Shown here one piece after another: positions 8,259 through 16,875 of a DNA stretch of 44,270 nucleotides (position 1 is the stretch's first letter; each line of letters opens with the position of its first letter). Made by a program: the position numbers and the translations under genes. The stretch lies in NCBI GenBank assembly GCA_019449555.1, contig JAGRPN010000157.1, forward strand, positions 1-44,270, written 5' to 3'. The DNA comes from Ramlibacter sp. GTDB taxonomy: Bacteria; Pseudomonadota; Gammaproteobacteria; Burkholderiales; Burkholderiaceae_C. Under the pieces are notes generated by a model. That model searched no databases. It had not been told where the DNA came from and saw only the letters and a program-made list of their open reading frames with translations.

Positions 8259-10079
8259 GTGCCCCTGACCTTGGAACAACTCAACACCGCCGGCGCGGGC
8301 GAAGCCGCCCGTCTATTGGACGGCCTGTACGAGCATTCACCGTGGATCGCGCAGGCGGCACTCGAGCGGCGCCCGTTCCGTTCGCTTGCGCACCTGAAGC
8401 ACGCGATGGCTAGCGTCGTGGCCGAAGCCGGGCTCGACGCGCAGCTCGCCTTGATCCGCGCGCACCCGGAACTCGCCGGCAAGGCGATGGTGAGCCGCAC
8501 GCTCACGGCGGAATCGACGAACGAGCAGGGCAAGGCGGGCCTCACCGATTGCACGCCCGGGGAATTCGCCAAGATCCAGCAGCTCAACGCTGCCTACAAC
8601 GCGAGGTTCGGCTTTCCGTTCATCTTCGCGGTGCGCGGCCCCCGTGGCACGGGCCTGAACCGCCAGGAGATCATCGCCACGTTCGAGCGGCGCCTGGACA
8701 ATCCGCCAGATTACGAACGGGCGGAATGCCTGCGCAACATCCATCGCATCGTGGAGCTGCGCCTGAACGACAGGTTCGGCGTCGAGCCCACGCTGGGCAA
8801 CCGGGTGTGGGACTGGCAGGAAGAGCTCGCGCAATTCAGCGATCCCGGTTTCAAGGAAAAGGGCCAGCTCACGCTGACGTACCTCACGGACGCGCATCGC
8901 GCCGCCGCCGCGTGCATCGCCGCGGTCATGAAGGACAGCGGCTTCGACGAGGTCGCGATCGATGCGGTGGGGAATGTGGTGGGGAAATATGGTGCGAGTG
9001 CGCAAGCAGGCCCCCACCCCAACCCTCCCCCGGCAGGCGATGGAGCACAGAAAAAGGCACTCCTCACGGGCTCGCACTACGACACGGTGCGCAACGGCGG
9101 CAAGTACGACGGGCGGCTGGGGATCTTCACGCCGATCGCCTGCGTGCGCGAACTGGCGCGCCAGGGCCGGCGGCTGCCGTTCGGCCTGGAGGTCATTGCA
9201 TTCGCCGAGGAGGAAGGCCAGCGCTACAAGGCGACCTTCCTCGGCTCGGGTGCGCTGATCGGTTCGTTCGATCCGGCGTGGCTGGACCAGAAGGACGCCG
9301 ACGGCATCACCATGCGCGAAGCGATGCAGCGCGCCGGCCTGCCCGCCACGGTGCAGGCCATCGCCGCGCTGCGCCGCAATCCCTCGGACTACCTGGGCTT
9401 CGTCGAGGTGCACATCGAACAAGGGCCGGTGCTGGCCGAGATGGACCTGCCGCTGGGCGTCGTCACTTCGATCAACGGCGGTGTGCGTTACCTGTGCGAG
9501 ATCACCGGGATGGCGAGCCACGCGGGCACCACGCCGATGGATCGCCGCCGCGACGCCGCCGTGGCCGCCGCGGAACTCGCGCTGTATGTCGAAAGGCGCG
9601 CCGCGCAGGATGGCGATTCGGTCGGAACGATCGGCATCCTCGACGTGCCGAACGGATCGACCAACGTCGTGCCGGGCCGCTGCCAGTTCACGCTGGACCT
9701 GCGCGCGCCCAACGATGCGCAACGCGACGCGCTCGTGAAGGACGTGCTGGCCGAGCTCGAAGCGATCTGCGCCCGACGCGGCGTGCGCTTCACCACGGAG
9801 CAGACCATGCGCGCCGCGGCCGCGCCGAGCGCACCGGACTGGCAGCAGCGCTGGGAACGCGCCGTCGATGCGCTCGGCGTCCCGCTGTACCGCATGCCCA
9901 GCGGCGCCGGCCACGACGCGATGAAGTTGCACGAGGTGGTGCCGCAGGCGATGCTGTTCGTGCGCGGGCAGAACGCCGGCATCAGCCACAACCCGCTGGA
10001 GAGCACGACGAGCGACGACATCCAGCTGGCGGTGGAGGCGTTGCAGCGCCTCTTGGCCGACCTGGCGGGGCAAGCATGA
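8259..10079 (+). CDS. Bifunctional OHCU decarboxylase / allantoate amidohydrolase (UraD-AllC fusion)
   Basis: One 606-residue protein carries two pathway steps. Residues 1 to about 170 are OHCU decarboxylase (RAHPELAGKAM, then NEQGKAGL and FGFPFIFAVRG), which makes (S)-allantoin. Residues about 180 to 600 are an M20 allantoate amidohydrolase, giving ureidoglycine, CO2 and ammonia. Its metal site is complete: H273 in GSHYDTV, D284 in KYDG, the EEE of FAEEEGQR, HIEQGP and the late GISHNPLE. This fusion is known in some proteobacteria. The two steps are not consecutive, because PuuE acts between them. A loop at residues about 250-263 (GPHPNPPPAGDG) just before the metal site looks like an in-frame REP-like repeat. 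The stop overlaps the next start as ATGA. Confidence 0.93.
   Translation: MPLTLEQLNTAGAGEAARLLDGLYEHSPWIAQAALERRPFRSLAHLKHAMASVVAEAGLDAQLALIRAHPELAGKAMVSRTLTAESTNEQGKAGLTDCTPGEFAKIQQLNAAYNARFGFPFIFAVRGPRGTGLNRQEIIATFERRLDNPPDYERAECLRNIHRIVELRLNDRFGVEPTLGNRVWDWQEELAQFSDPGFKEKGQLTLTYLTDAHRAAAACIAAVMKDSGFDEVAIDAVGNVVGKYGASAQAGPHPNPPPAGDGAQKKALLTGSHYDTVRNGGKYDGRLGIFTPIACVRELARQGRRLPFGLEVIAFAEEEGQRYKATFLGSGALIGSFDPAWLDQKDADGITMREAMQRAGLPATVQAIAALRRNPSDYLGFVEVHIEQGPVLAEMDLPLGVVTSINGGVRYLCEITGMASHAGTTPMDRRRDAAVAAAELALYVERRAAQDGDSVGTIGILDVPNGSTNVVPGRCQFTLDLRAPNDAQRDALVKDVLAELEAICARRGVRFTTEQTMRAAAAPSAPDWQQRWERAVDALGVPLYRMPSGAGHDAMKLHEVVPQAMLFVRGQNAGISHNPLESTTSDDIQLAVEALQRLLADLAGQA
9003..9050 (+). repeat. 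REP-like repeat inserted in frame in uraD-allC
   Basis: A C-rich tract (CCCCCACCCCAACCCTCCCC) followed by CGGCAGGCGATGG encodes GPHPNPPPAGDG. From memory this is the peptide produced when a widespread beta/gamma-proteobacterial intergenic repeat enters a gene. It falls in the loop between NVVGKY and LLTGSHYD, where related enzymes are shorter, and it keeps the reading frame. Confidence 0.5.
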
Positions 10080-11299
10080 GCGATTACGACAAGCTCGACG
10101 CCTGGGTCGACGCGCACTTCGAGGAGGAGGTGCGCTTCCTGCAGGAACTGATCCGCGTCCCCACCGATTCGCCGCCGGGCGACAACGCGCCGCACGCCGA
10201 GCGCACCGCCGAACTCCTGCAGGCGTTCGGCTTCGAGGCGGAGCGGCATCCGGTTCCGCTGGCCGAGGTGCGCGCCGGCGGGCTGGAATCGATCACCAAC
10301 CTGATCGTGCGGCGCCGCTACGGCCCCGGCAGGACCATTGCGCTGAACGCGCACGGCGACGTGGTGCCGCCCGGCGAAGGCTGGACGCACGACCCCTACG
10401 GCGGCGAAATCGAGGACGGGAAGATCTACGGGCGCGCCGCCGCCGTGAGCAAGAGCGATTTCGCCACCTTCACGTACGCCGTGCGCGCGCTGGAGTCGCT
10501 GCGGGCGCAGCTGCGCGGCGCGGTCGAATTGCACTTCACCTACGATGAGGAATTCGGCGGCGAACTGGGGCCGGGGTGGCTGTTGCGCCACCAATTGGCC
10601 CGGCCGGACCTGGTGCTGGCCGCCGGCTTCAGCTACGAGGTGGTCACGGCGCACAACGGCTGCCTGCAGATGGAAGTCACCGTGCACGGCAAGATGGCGC
10701 ACGCGGCCATCCCCGAATCGGGCGTCGATGCGCTGCAGGCCGCGGTGCGGATCCTGAACGCGCTGTACGCGCAGAACGCGGAATACCGCAAAGTGCTCTC
10801 GCAGGTGCCGGGCATTGCCCACCCCTACCTCAACGTCGGGCGCATCGAAGGCGGGACGAATACCAACGTCGTGCCGGGCAAGGTGATCTTCAAGCTCGAT
10901 CGGCGGATCATCCCCGAAGAGGACGCAGCCCAGGTGGAAGCGAGCATCCGCGAGGTCATCGCGCAAGCCGCGGCCCTGTGCGAGGGTGCGACGGTGGATG
11001 TGAAGCGTTTGCTGCTGGCCCATCCGCTCCAGCCGATGCCCGGCAACAAGCCGCTGGTCGACGCGATCCAGCAGCATGGCCAGGCCGTGTTCGGCGTGCG
11101 GATTCCCGCGATGGGCACGCCGCTTTATACCGACGTGCGCCTGTACGCCCAGGCCGGCATTCCGGGTGTGATCTACGGCGCCGGGCCGCGCACGGTGCTG
11201 GAATCCAACGCCAAACGCGCGGACGAAAAGCTGGAGCTCGACGACCTGCGCCGGGCGACGAAGGTGGTGGCGCGCGTCTTGCGCGATCTATTGGCCTGA
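10076..11299 (+). CDS. M20-family peptidase-like protein with altered metal site
   Basis: This 407-residue protein has the ArgE/DapE/M20 fold, including the HGDVVPPGEGW segment, the catalytic-base motif TYDEEFGG (E158/E159) and a lid domain with TVHGKMAHAAIPESG. Several usual metal ligands are missing by eye. The bridging aspartate in GRGxxDxKG is V124 (GRAAAVSKSD), the third-ligand region reads AAGFSYE in place of GEPT, and the last histidine before DE is K380 (NAKRADE). It starts inside the stop of uraD-allC (ATGA), so it is surely part of the operon. The pathway still needs a ureidoglycolate step and no allA is in the window, so this protein is a candidate, but the metal-site changes argue against ordinary hydrolysis. 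Fold sure, function unknown. Confidence 0.82.
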   Translation: MSDYDKLDAWVDAHFEEEVRFLQELIRVPTDSPPGDNAPHAERTAELLQAFGFEAERHPVPLAEVRAGGLESITNLIVRRRYGPGRTIALNAHGDVVPPGEGWTHDPYGGEIEDGKIYGRAAAVSKSDFATFTYAVRALESLRAQLRGAVELHFTYDEEFGGELGPGWLLRHQLARPDLVLAAGFSYEVVTAHNGCLQMEVTVHGKMAHAAIPESGVDALQAAVRILNALYAQNAEYRKVLSQVPGIAHPYLNVGRIEGGTNTNVVPGKVIFKLDRRIIPEEDAAQVEASIREVIAQAAALCEGATVDVKRLLLAHPLQPMPGNKPLVDAIQQHGQAVFGVRIPAMGTPLYTDVRLYAQAGIPGVIYGAGPRTVLESNAKRADEKLELDDLRRATKVVARVLRDLLA

Positions 11300-11319
11300 A
11301 GGATTCCTTTTAGGGCCCG

Positions 11320-12234
11320 TCACGCCTTGGGCAACGTCTCCCACCAGCGCGCCCCGAACTTCCCCTGCAGGAAAGCGACGAACGCCTGCACCTTGCCGGG
11401 CACGAGCTTGGGCGATGGGAACACGGCGTGGATTTCCTGCTCGGGCAGGCTGTACTCGCGCAGCACTTCGACGACATGGCCGGACGCGAGCGAATCGCCG
11501 GCCACATACCGCGGCAGCGCCGCGATGCCCAGGCCGTAGCGCGCCGCGGCGAGCACCGCCGACAGGTTGTTGGAGCGCAGCTTGCCGGTGACCGGCACTG
11601 TCACCGGCTCGCCGTTGGGGGAAAACAGCCGCCAGATATCGTCGCCTTGCACGCTGCTGTAGATCAATGCCGTGTGCCCGCTGAGATCGGATGGGCGCTT
11701 GGGTACCTTGTGCTTTTTCAGGTACTGCGGCGCCGCGACCAACACCCACGGATTGGTGCCGAGGAATCGCGCACCCAGTGTCGAGTCCGCCAGCTTGCCC
11801 ATGCGCACCGCGACGTCCAGCCCCTGCGCGACCAGGTCGCTGTAGCGGTCCTCGAAGCTCAGGTCGAGCTGCACCTGCGTGTGCTTGGCCATGAAGTCCA
11901 GCGCCAGCGGCATGATCACGCGCCGCCCGAACGCCACCGAGGTGCCGACGCGCAGCATGCCTTGCGCCTGCGACTGGCGCAGCTTCACGATGTTGTCCGC
12001 CTCCTCCGCCTCGCGCACGATGTTCTTGCACTTGTCGTAGTAGAGCGCCCCGGCTTCCGTCAGGCTGACGCCCCGCGTGTTGCGATTGAGAAGCCGCACT
12101 TTCAGGCGCGCCTCGGTCGCGGCGATCTGCTTGGTCACCGTGGGCTGCGTGGTCGCGAACTCCTTGGCCGCCTTGGAAAAGCTGCCGGTCTCGACCACGC
12201 GGACGAACATCTCCATCGCCTGGAGCCGGTCCAT
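11320..12234 (-). CDS. LysR-family regulator 1 (possible glyoxylate/gcl regulator)
   Basis: This 304-residue LysR-type regulator has an N-terminal helix-turn-helix (FSKAAKEFATTQPTVTKQI) and a C-terminal effector domain with VGTSVAFGRRVIMPL. GGAGG about five bases before the ATG at 12234 supports the start. A perfect inverted repeat with LysR spacing lies 14-32 bp upstream of the ATG, in only 38 bp between this gene and the next one, which suggests autoregulation. A similar repeat lies 90 bp upstream of gcl, in the opposite orientation 16 kb away, so this regulator may control the gcl operon. It converges with the M20 gene with a 20-bp gap. Confidence 0.88.
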   Translation of the reverse strand: MDRLQAMEMFVRVVETGSFSKAAKEFATTQPTVTKQIAATEARLKVRLLNRNTRGVSLTEAGALYYDKCKNIVREAEEADNIVKLRQSQAQGMLRVGTSVAFGRRVIMPLALDFMAKHTQVQLDLSFEDRYSDLVAQGLDVAVRMGKLADSTLGARFLGTNPWVLVAAPQYLKKHKVPKRPSDLSGHTALIYSSVQGDDIWRLFSPNGEPVTVPVTGKLRSNNLSAVLAAARYGLGIAALPRYVAGDSLASGHVVEVLREYSLPEQEIHAVFPSPKLVPGKVQAFVAFLQGKFGARWWETLPKA

Positions 12235-12247
12235 GGGGTACCTCCGC

Positions 12248-12266
12248 CTATTCCGTTGGGGAATAG
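12248..12266. promoter_or_regulatory. LysR-type inverted repeat at the lysR1 promoter
   Basis: CTATTCC (12248-12254), a 5-nt spacer and GGAATAG (12260-12266) form a perfect 7-bp inverted repeat that contains the T-N11-A pattern of LysR boxes. It sits just upstream of the lysR1 ribosome-binding site. The core ATTCC-N5-GGAAT recurs at 28731-28745 before gcl. Confidence 0.62.
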
Positions 12267-12272
12267 ATGGTA

Positions 12273-13190
12273 CTACCGCCGCCAGGGCGGCAGCGGCTTG
12301 AAGCGCGCCTGCAGGAAAGCCAGGAAGAGCTTGACGCGCGCCGACATGCCCGCGCGGCTGGCAACCAGCGCGACGGCGTCCGCATCGGGCAGGTTCCAGT
12401 CGGGCAGCAATCGCACCAGCCGGCCCGAGGCCAGGCTCTCGGCCACATCCCATTCCGAGCGCATGATCACGCCCTTGCCCTGGAGCGCCCACTGCCTGGC
12501 CACTTCGCCATCGTTGCAGCTCAGGATCGCCGGCACGCGCACGGCGACTTCGCTGCGCTTCTTGCGGAATTTCCACAGCGTGACGTCCTCGTCGTTCTCG
12601 CGCAGCACGATGCAGTCGTGCTGCGCCAGTTCCGCTGGTTCGCGCGGTGCCGGCCGGCGCGCGAGGTACTCGGGCGCGGCGCAGATGAAACGCGCATTCG
12701 GGGCGATCGGATAGACCACCATGCTGGAGTCGGGCAGGCTGCCGATGTGCACGATCAGGTCGAAGCGGTTCGCATCGGCCGCCGACACGACGTCGCTGAG
12801 CGTGAGCGACACCATCAACTTGGGGTACTGAGTGTGGAACTCCGCGATCGCCGGCGCCAGGTAATGCCGTCCGAACCCGAGCGGGCCCCCGACATGCAGC
12901 GTGCCGGCGACTTCGCCGGAGCGCTCGCGCAGCGTGTCGACCAGGTCATCGAGCTGCGACAACAGCGAGACCGCCCCGGCGTGGAACAGCTCGCCCTCCT
13001 CGGTGAGGCTGAAGCGCCGCGTCGTGCGATGGGCCAATTGCATGCCCAGGCGTCCCTCCAGCTGCCGCAACCGCTGCGACACGGCCGACGCCGTCACATC
13101 CAGGCGCCGCGCCGCTTCGGCCATCGAGCCACTTTCGATGATCGTGACGAAAAACCGCAGGTCGGTGATGTCGCGAGGCATGGGCTGCAT
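12273..13190 (-). CDS. LysR-family regulator 2
   Basis: This 305-residue LysR-type regulator has a helix-turn-helix in SMAEAARRLDVTASAVSQRL and a substrate-binding domain starting near VGGPLGFGRHYLAPA. It follows the ornithine-cyclodeaminase-like gene by 38 bp in the same direction and is followed by lysR1. It is therefore at the downstream end of the long catabolic operon and may sense one of its substrates. It differs clearly from lysR1 in sequence, so the two are not a recent duplication. Its target is not visible from the sequence. Confidence 0.86.
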   Translation of the reverse strand: MQPMPRDITDLRFFVTIIESGSMAEAARRLDVTASAVSQRLRQLEGRLGMQLAHRTTRRFSLTEEGELFHAGAVSLLSQLDDLVDTLRERSGEVAGTLHVGGPLGFGRHYLAPAIAEFHTQYPKLMVSLTLSDVVSAADANRFDLIVHIGSLPDSSMVVYPIAPNARFICAAPEYLARRPAPREPAELAQHDCIVLRENDEDVTLWKFRKKRSEVAVRVPAILSCNDGEVARQWALQGKGVIMRSEWDVAESLASGRLVRLLPDWNLPDADAVALVASRAGMSARVKLFLAFLQARFKPLPPWRR

Positions 13191-13228
13191 GCTACTCCGC
13201 GCCCTCCCGCGCCCCCAGGCGCCCCGTC

Positions 13229-14212
13229 CTAATAGTCCACCACGCTGCAGCCGCCGCGCTGCCGCGCGAGGCGCACGGCCAGCTCGGCGACGACCAGGTC
13301 CTGCATGGCGACCCCCGTGCCGTCGAACAGCGTGATCTCGCTAGCGCTCCGGCGCCCCGGGCAGCGGCCGGCGACCACATCACCGATGGCGCCGCGGAAG
13401 CTCGACGCGTCGATCAGGCCGGCGTTGAAGGCGTGCTGGCATTCACCGATGCTGATGGCTTGCGCGCCCTCGTCCACGAAGATGGCGCAGGCAGCGACCA
13501 GCAGCGGGTCGAGCTCCTGCTTGCCCTTGGTGTCGGCGCCCATGGCGCTGATGTGCGTGCCCGGGCGCACCCAGGACTTCTCGACCAGCGGCTGCTGCGA
13601 GGGCGTGACGGTGATCAGGACGTCGGCGGACGCGGCCACCTGCTGGCGCTCGGCGGCGGCGAATTCCAGCCCGAGCTGCTCCACCGTGCGGCCGAACGCC
13701 GCGAGGTTGTCGGCGGACGGGTCCCACGCGTACACCTTGCGGATGGGCCGAACGGCCAGCGTGGCGCGCAACTGGAACTGCGACTGCACCCCGGCGCCGA
13801 TCATGCCCAGCACCCGGCTGTCGGGCCGGGACAGGTACTTGGTTGCGATGGCGCTGGCTGCGCCGGTGCGCACGCCGGTCAGGTAATTGGCGCTGACCAG
13901 CGCACATGCGCGGCCGGTCTGCGGATCGAACAGCAGGGTCGACGACTGGTGATTGCCCAGGCCGCGGCCCAGGTTGTGCGGCCAGTAGCCGCCGGCCTTG
14001 AGGCCGAGGATCGGCGCGGCGGTGTCGGCACCCGCCTTGACGCCGAACACCGCATCCTGGCAGCCCACCGGCTCGCGCACCACGGGGTAGTTGCGCGCTT
14101 CGCCTCGCGCCATGGCCCCGAACATCTTTTCGACCGCGTCGATCGCGTCGTCGAAGCCGACCAGTTCGCGCGCATCGCGCTCGGAAATGATGACCAGGGA
14201 ACCGTTCGTCAT
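13229..14212 (-). CDS. Ornithine cyclodeaminase/mu-crystallin family, iminosuccinate-reductase (BhcD)-like
   Basis: This 327-residue protein is in the ornithine cyclodeaminase/mu-crystallin family of NAD(P)-dependent imine reductases and deaminases. K72 in LKAGGYWP is the family lysine, NHQSSTLLFDP follows it, and the Rossmann motif is GMIGAGVQSQFQLRA. From memory these segments, and NYPVVREPVG near residue 41, look closest to BhcD, the iminosuccinate reductase of the beta-hydroxyaspartate cycle, which makes aspartate. The start at 14212 is seven bases after the preceding stop. The upstream neighbours are a DSD1-like dehydratase and, two genes back, a hydroxyaspartate-aldolase-like protein, which supports that reading. 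Ornithine or alanine chemistry is the main alternative. Confidence 0.82.
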   Translation of the reverse strand: MTNGSLVIISERDARELVGFDDAIDAVEKMFGAMARGEARNYPVVREPVGCQDAVFGVKAGADTAAPILGLKAGGYWPHNLGRGLGNHQSSTLLFDPQTGRACALVSANYLTGVRTGAASAIATKYLSRPDSRVLGMIGAGVQSQFQLRATLAVRPIRKVYAWDPSADNLAAFGRTVEQLGLEFAAAERQQVAASADVLITVTPSQQPLVEKSWVRPGTHISAMGADTKGKQELDPLLVAACAIFVDEGAQAISIGECQHAFNAGLIDASSFRGAIGDVVAGRCPGRRSASEITLFDGTGVAMQDLVVAELAVRLARQRGGCSVVDY

Positions 14213-14219
14213 GCCTGGC

Positions 14220-15353
14220 TCACCATCCGCCGAAGCGCGGCCATCTTGCGTCGACTTGCCCGCCGGCGCCCAGCACCTCGTAATGCCCGAACTGCGCGGC
14301 CGTGGAGCACGCGTGATTGGGCAGGATACGCACCTGCGTGCCCACCGGCAGGTGCGGCGCGCCGTCGCGCCTGCCGCTGCGATGCGCAACGATGCCGTGT
14401 TCCTGGTTCACACCCACCAGCACTAGGTCGTCCAGCGGCCTGCCCTGGAGGTCGCACACGACGCCGTAGCCCTGGTCCACCGCCTGGCCCGCGGTGCCGC
14501 GGTCGCGCGACATCGCCATCCAGCCGGCATCGAGCAAGGTCCAGCCCTTGTCGGGACGGTGTCCGATCACGGTGCCGAGCACGGACAATGCGATCTCGTC
14601 CAGCCGGCAGACGTTCAGGCCGGCCATGAACAGGTCGAAGAACACGAACACGCCGGCGCGCAGTTCGGTGACGCCGGACAGGTTCTCGGCGAACAGCGCG
14701 GTGGGCGTCGATCCCACGCTCACCACCGGCGACCCCAGGCCTTCGGCGCGCAGCCGCTGCGCCGCGAGGACAGCCGCGGCTCGCTCCTGCTCGGCCATCG
14801 CGCGGATTGCCCCGGGCGACGGGCAGTCGTACGAACTCCCCGCGTGCGTGAGCACGCCGTTCACCGGGATTGCGGCGCGCTCCAGGCAGCGGCCGATCTC
14901 GAGCAGCAGGCCGTCGTCGGGCTTGACGCCGGAGCGATGGCCATCCGAGTCGATCTCGATCAATGTGTCGAACCGCTCGCCGCGCGCCTTTGCGCGTTCG
15001 GCCAGCAGCCGCGCGGCTTCCAGGCTGTCCAGGATGATCGACAGCTTCACCCCCTGCGCCCGCAGCCTGGCGACGTGATCGAGTTTGTTGGGCGCGATGC
15101 ACACCGCATACAGGATGTCGGTGACGCCCTGGGCCGCGAAGTAGTCGGCCTCGAGCAGGGTGGACACCGTGATGGGCCCTTGCGGGCTGTCCATCAGGCG
15201 GCGGGACACGTCGATCGACTTGTTGGTCTTCACGTGCGGCCGGAAGGCGACGCCGAGCTTGCGCAATTGCGCGCGCATGCGCGCGATGTTGCGGTCCATC
15301 TGCGCCTCGTCGATCAGCAGCGCAGGCGTCTCCAGCTGTTGCAGGGTCCGCAT
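14220..15353 (-). CDS. DSD1-like fold-III PLP dehydratase (D-serine or D-threo-3-hydroxyaspartate)
   Basis: This 377-residue protein is in the alanine-racemase-like fold-type III PLP family. The PLP lysine is K42 (RPHVKTNK) and the metal site is H347-x-C349 (PNHACST). The His-x-Cys pair is the zinc site of eukaryote-type D-serine dehydratase; related aldolases carry His-x-Asp instead. A Delftia (Comamonadaceae) homologue is known as D-threo-3-hydroxyaspartate dehydratase. The product would be an imine: iminosuccinate from hydroxyaspartate, which the next gene could reduce to aspartate. The start at 15353 is one base after the stop of the upstream deacylase gene. D-serine, released by that deacylase, is an equally possible substrate. 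Confidence 0.83.
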   Translation of the reverse strand: MRTLQQLETPALLIDEAQMDRNIARMRAQLRKLGVAFRPHVKTNKSIDVSRRLMDSPQGPITVSTLLEADYFAAQGVTDILYAVCIAPNKLDHVARLRAQGVKLSIILDSLEAARLLAERAKARGERFDTLIEIDSDGHRSGVKPDDGLLLEIGRCLERAAIPVNGVLTHAGSSYDCPSPGAIRAMAEQERAAAVLAAQRLRAEGLGSPVVSVGSTPTALFAENLSGVTELRAGVFVFFDLFMAGLNVCRLDEIALSVLGTVIGHRPDKGWTLLDAGWMAMSRDRGTAGQAVDQGYGVVCDLQGRPLDDLVLVGVNQEHGIVAHRSGRRDGAPHLPVGTQVRILPNHACSTAAQFGHYEVLGAGGQVDARWPRFGGW

Positions 15354-15354
15354 C

Positions 15355-16824
15355 TCAGGCCCCCGCCTTTTGCGGCTCGCGGGCCAGCACACGGCCCGGC
15401 CGGGCGCCGGTCGACTTGCCGCCCTGCCACACGGGAGCGCCGTTGACGATCACGGTGTCGATGCCGCGCGCGGGCGCGATCGGCGACTCGTAGGTGGCGG
15501 CGGAATCCACCGTCTCGGCGTCGAACAATGTGAGGTCCGCATAGGCGCCTTCCTTGAGCACGCCGCGGTCCTTCAAGCCGAAGTTCTTCGCCGTCAGGCC
15601 TGTCATCTTGTAGATGGCCATTTCCAGCGGAAAGAGCCCCAGCAGCCGGCCGTAGTGCCCCAACACGCGCGGGAAGGTGCCCCACAGGCGCGGGTGCGGC
15701 GAAGCGTCGTGGGGCAGCCCGTCCGAGCCGATCATGACCTTGTCGTGCTTCAGGATGCGCTGCACGTCGGATTCGTCCAGCCTGAAGTAGATGCCGCCCG
15801 CCGGGCTCAGCCGCCGGATCGCCTCGTCTTGCCCGACGCCCATCTTCTTCGCGATCGCGTCCAGGTCCTGGCCGGCGTACTCGGGCAGCGCCCGGGACCA
15901 GCTGACGATCACGCGCGCGGAATTCGCCGCGCGGTCCGCCGACAGGATCGTCGAGCCGGCCGTGTACGGGTAGCAATCCATGCAGATCGGCTGGTTCGCC
16001 ATGTTCTTCTCGATCAGCGAGAGCGCCTCCTGGGAGCGGCCCTTGTTCGCCTCGCCCACCACCTTGAGGTGCGAAATCACGACCGGCACGCCAACCTCGC
16101 GGCCGATCCGGAAAGTCTCCTCCAGCGAATCGATCACCCGGTCCGCCTCGTCGCGCATGTGGGTGCAATACACGCCGTGGAACTCCTTGAGCGGACGGCA
16201 GGTCTCGATCACTTCCTCGGTCGGCGCCGCGACCGCGGGCTCGTAGAACAGCCCCGTGGACACACCGATCGCGCCGGCCTGCAGCGCCTCGCGCACCAAG
16301 GCGCGCATCCGCTCGATCTGCTCGGGCGAGGCCGGGCGCTCCAGGTCATCGAGCGTCGCCACGCGCAATGTCGTATGGCCCACCAGCAGCGCGCAGTTGG
16401 TCGCGGCGGGTTGCTCGCGCAATTTCGCGATGTACGAGGCAAAAGTGGGGAACGAGAACCAGCCGCCTTCCTCGTCCAGCAGGTTCAGCGGCGGCGTGAC
16501 CGGCTGCGGGATCGGGCGCGGCATGGGCGCGAGCGAAATGCCGCAGTTGCCGGCCACCACGGTCGTGATGCCCTGGCTGACCTTGGGCGCCATGTCGGGG
16601 CTGGACAGCATCAGGCGGTCGTCGTGCGTATGGGCGTCGATGAACCCCGGCGCCGCGATGCGGCCCTTCAGGTCGATCTCGACCTTGCCGCTGGAAGCCG
16701 CCAGGTCACCGATGCGCGCGATGCGATCGCCGCGGATTCCGATATCGCCGGCATAGCGCGGGGCGCTTGTGCCGTCCACGATGGTGGCGTTGCGAATGAG
16801 AAGGTCGAAGTTCTTGTCCTGCAT
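15355..16824 (-). CDS. N-acyl-D-amino-acid deacylase (amidohydrolase)
   Basis: This 489-residue zinc amidohydrolase removes the acyl group from N-acyl-D-amino acids. The metal motif H65-x-H67 is in DAHTHDD, and C94 in AGNCG is the cysteine ligand typical of D-aminoacylases. Later motifs are VISHLKV, which brings a third histidine, and IGSDGLPHDASPHPR, which carries the catalytic aspartate. The N-terminal ATIVDG and C-terminal APVWQGGKSTGARPGRVL form the usual beta-sandwich. It starts at 16824 and is followed almost without gap by the DSD1-like gene, so free D-amino acids or D-hydroxy amino acids are likely handed on. Co-occurrence with the peptide-type importer upstream suggests uptake of acylated amino acids. 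No signal peptide is seen. Confidence 0.92.
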   Translation of the reverse strand: MQDKNFDLLIRNATIVDGTSAPRYAGDIGIRGDRIARIGDLAASSGKVEIDLKGRIAAPGFIDAHTHDDRLMLSSPDMAPKVSQGITTVVAGNCGISLAPMPRPIPQPVTPPLNLLDEEGGWFSFPTFASYIAKLREQPAATNCALLVGHTTLRVATLDDLERPASPEQIERMRALVREALQAGAIGVSTGLFYEPAVAAPTEEVIETCRPLKEFHGVYCTHMRDEADRVIDSLEETFRIGREVGVPVVISHLKVVGEANKGRSQEALSLIEKNMANQPICMDCYPYTAGSTILSADRAANSARVIVSWSRALPEYAGQDLDAIAKKMGVGQDEAIRRLSPAGGIYFRLDESDVQRILKHDKVMIGSDGLPHDASPHPRLWGTFPRVLGHYGRLLGLFPLEMAIYKMTGLTAKNFGLKDRGVLKEGAYADLTLFDAETVDSAATYESPIAPARGIDTVIVNGAPVWQGGKSTGARPGRVLAREPQKAGA

Positions 16825-16875
16825 CGAAAAATCCTGGTTGAAAGGTTCTTGTCGGTTCTTCCGGGAGCCGGCCGG

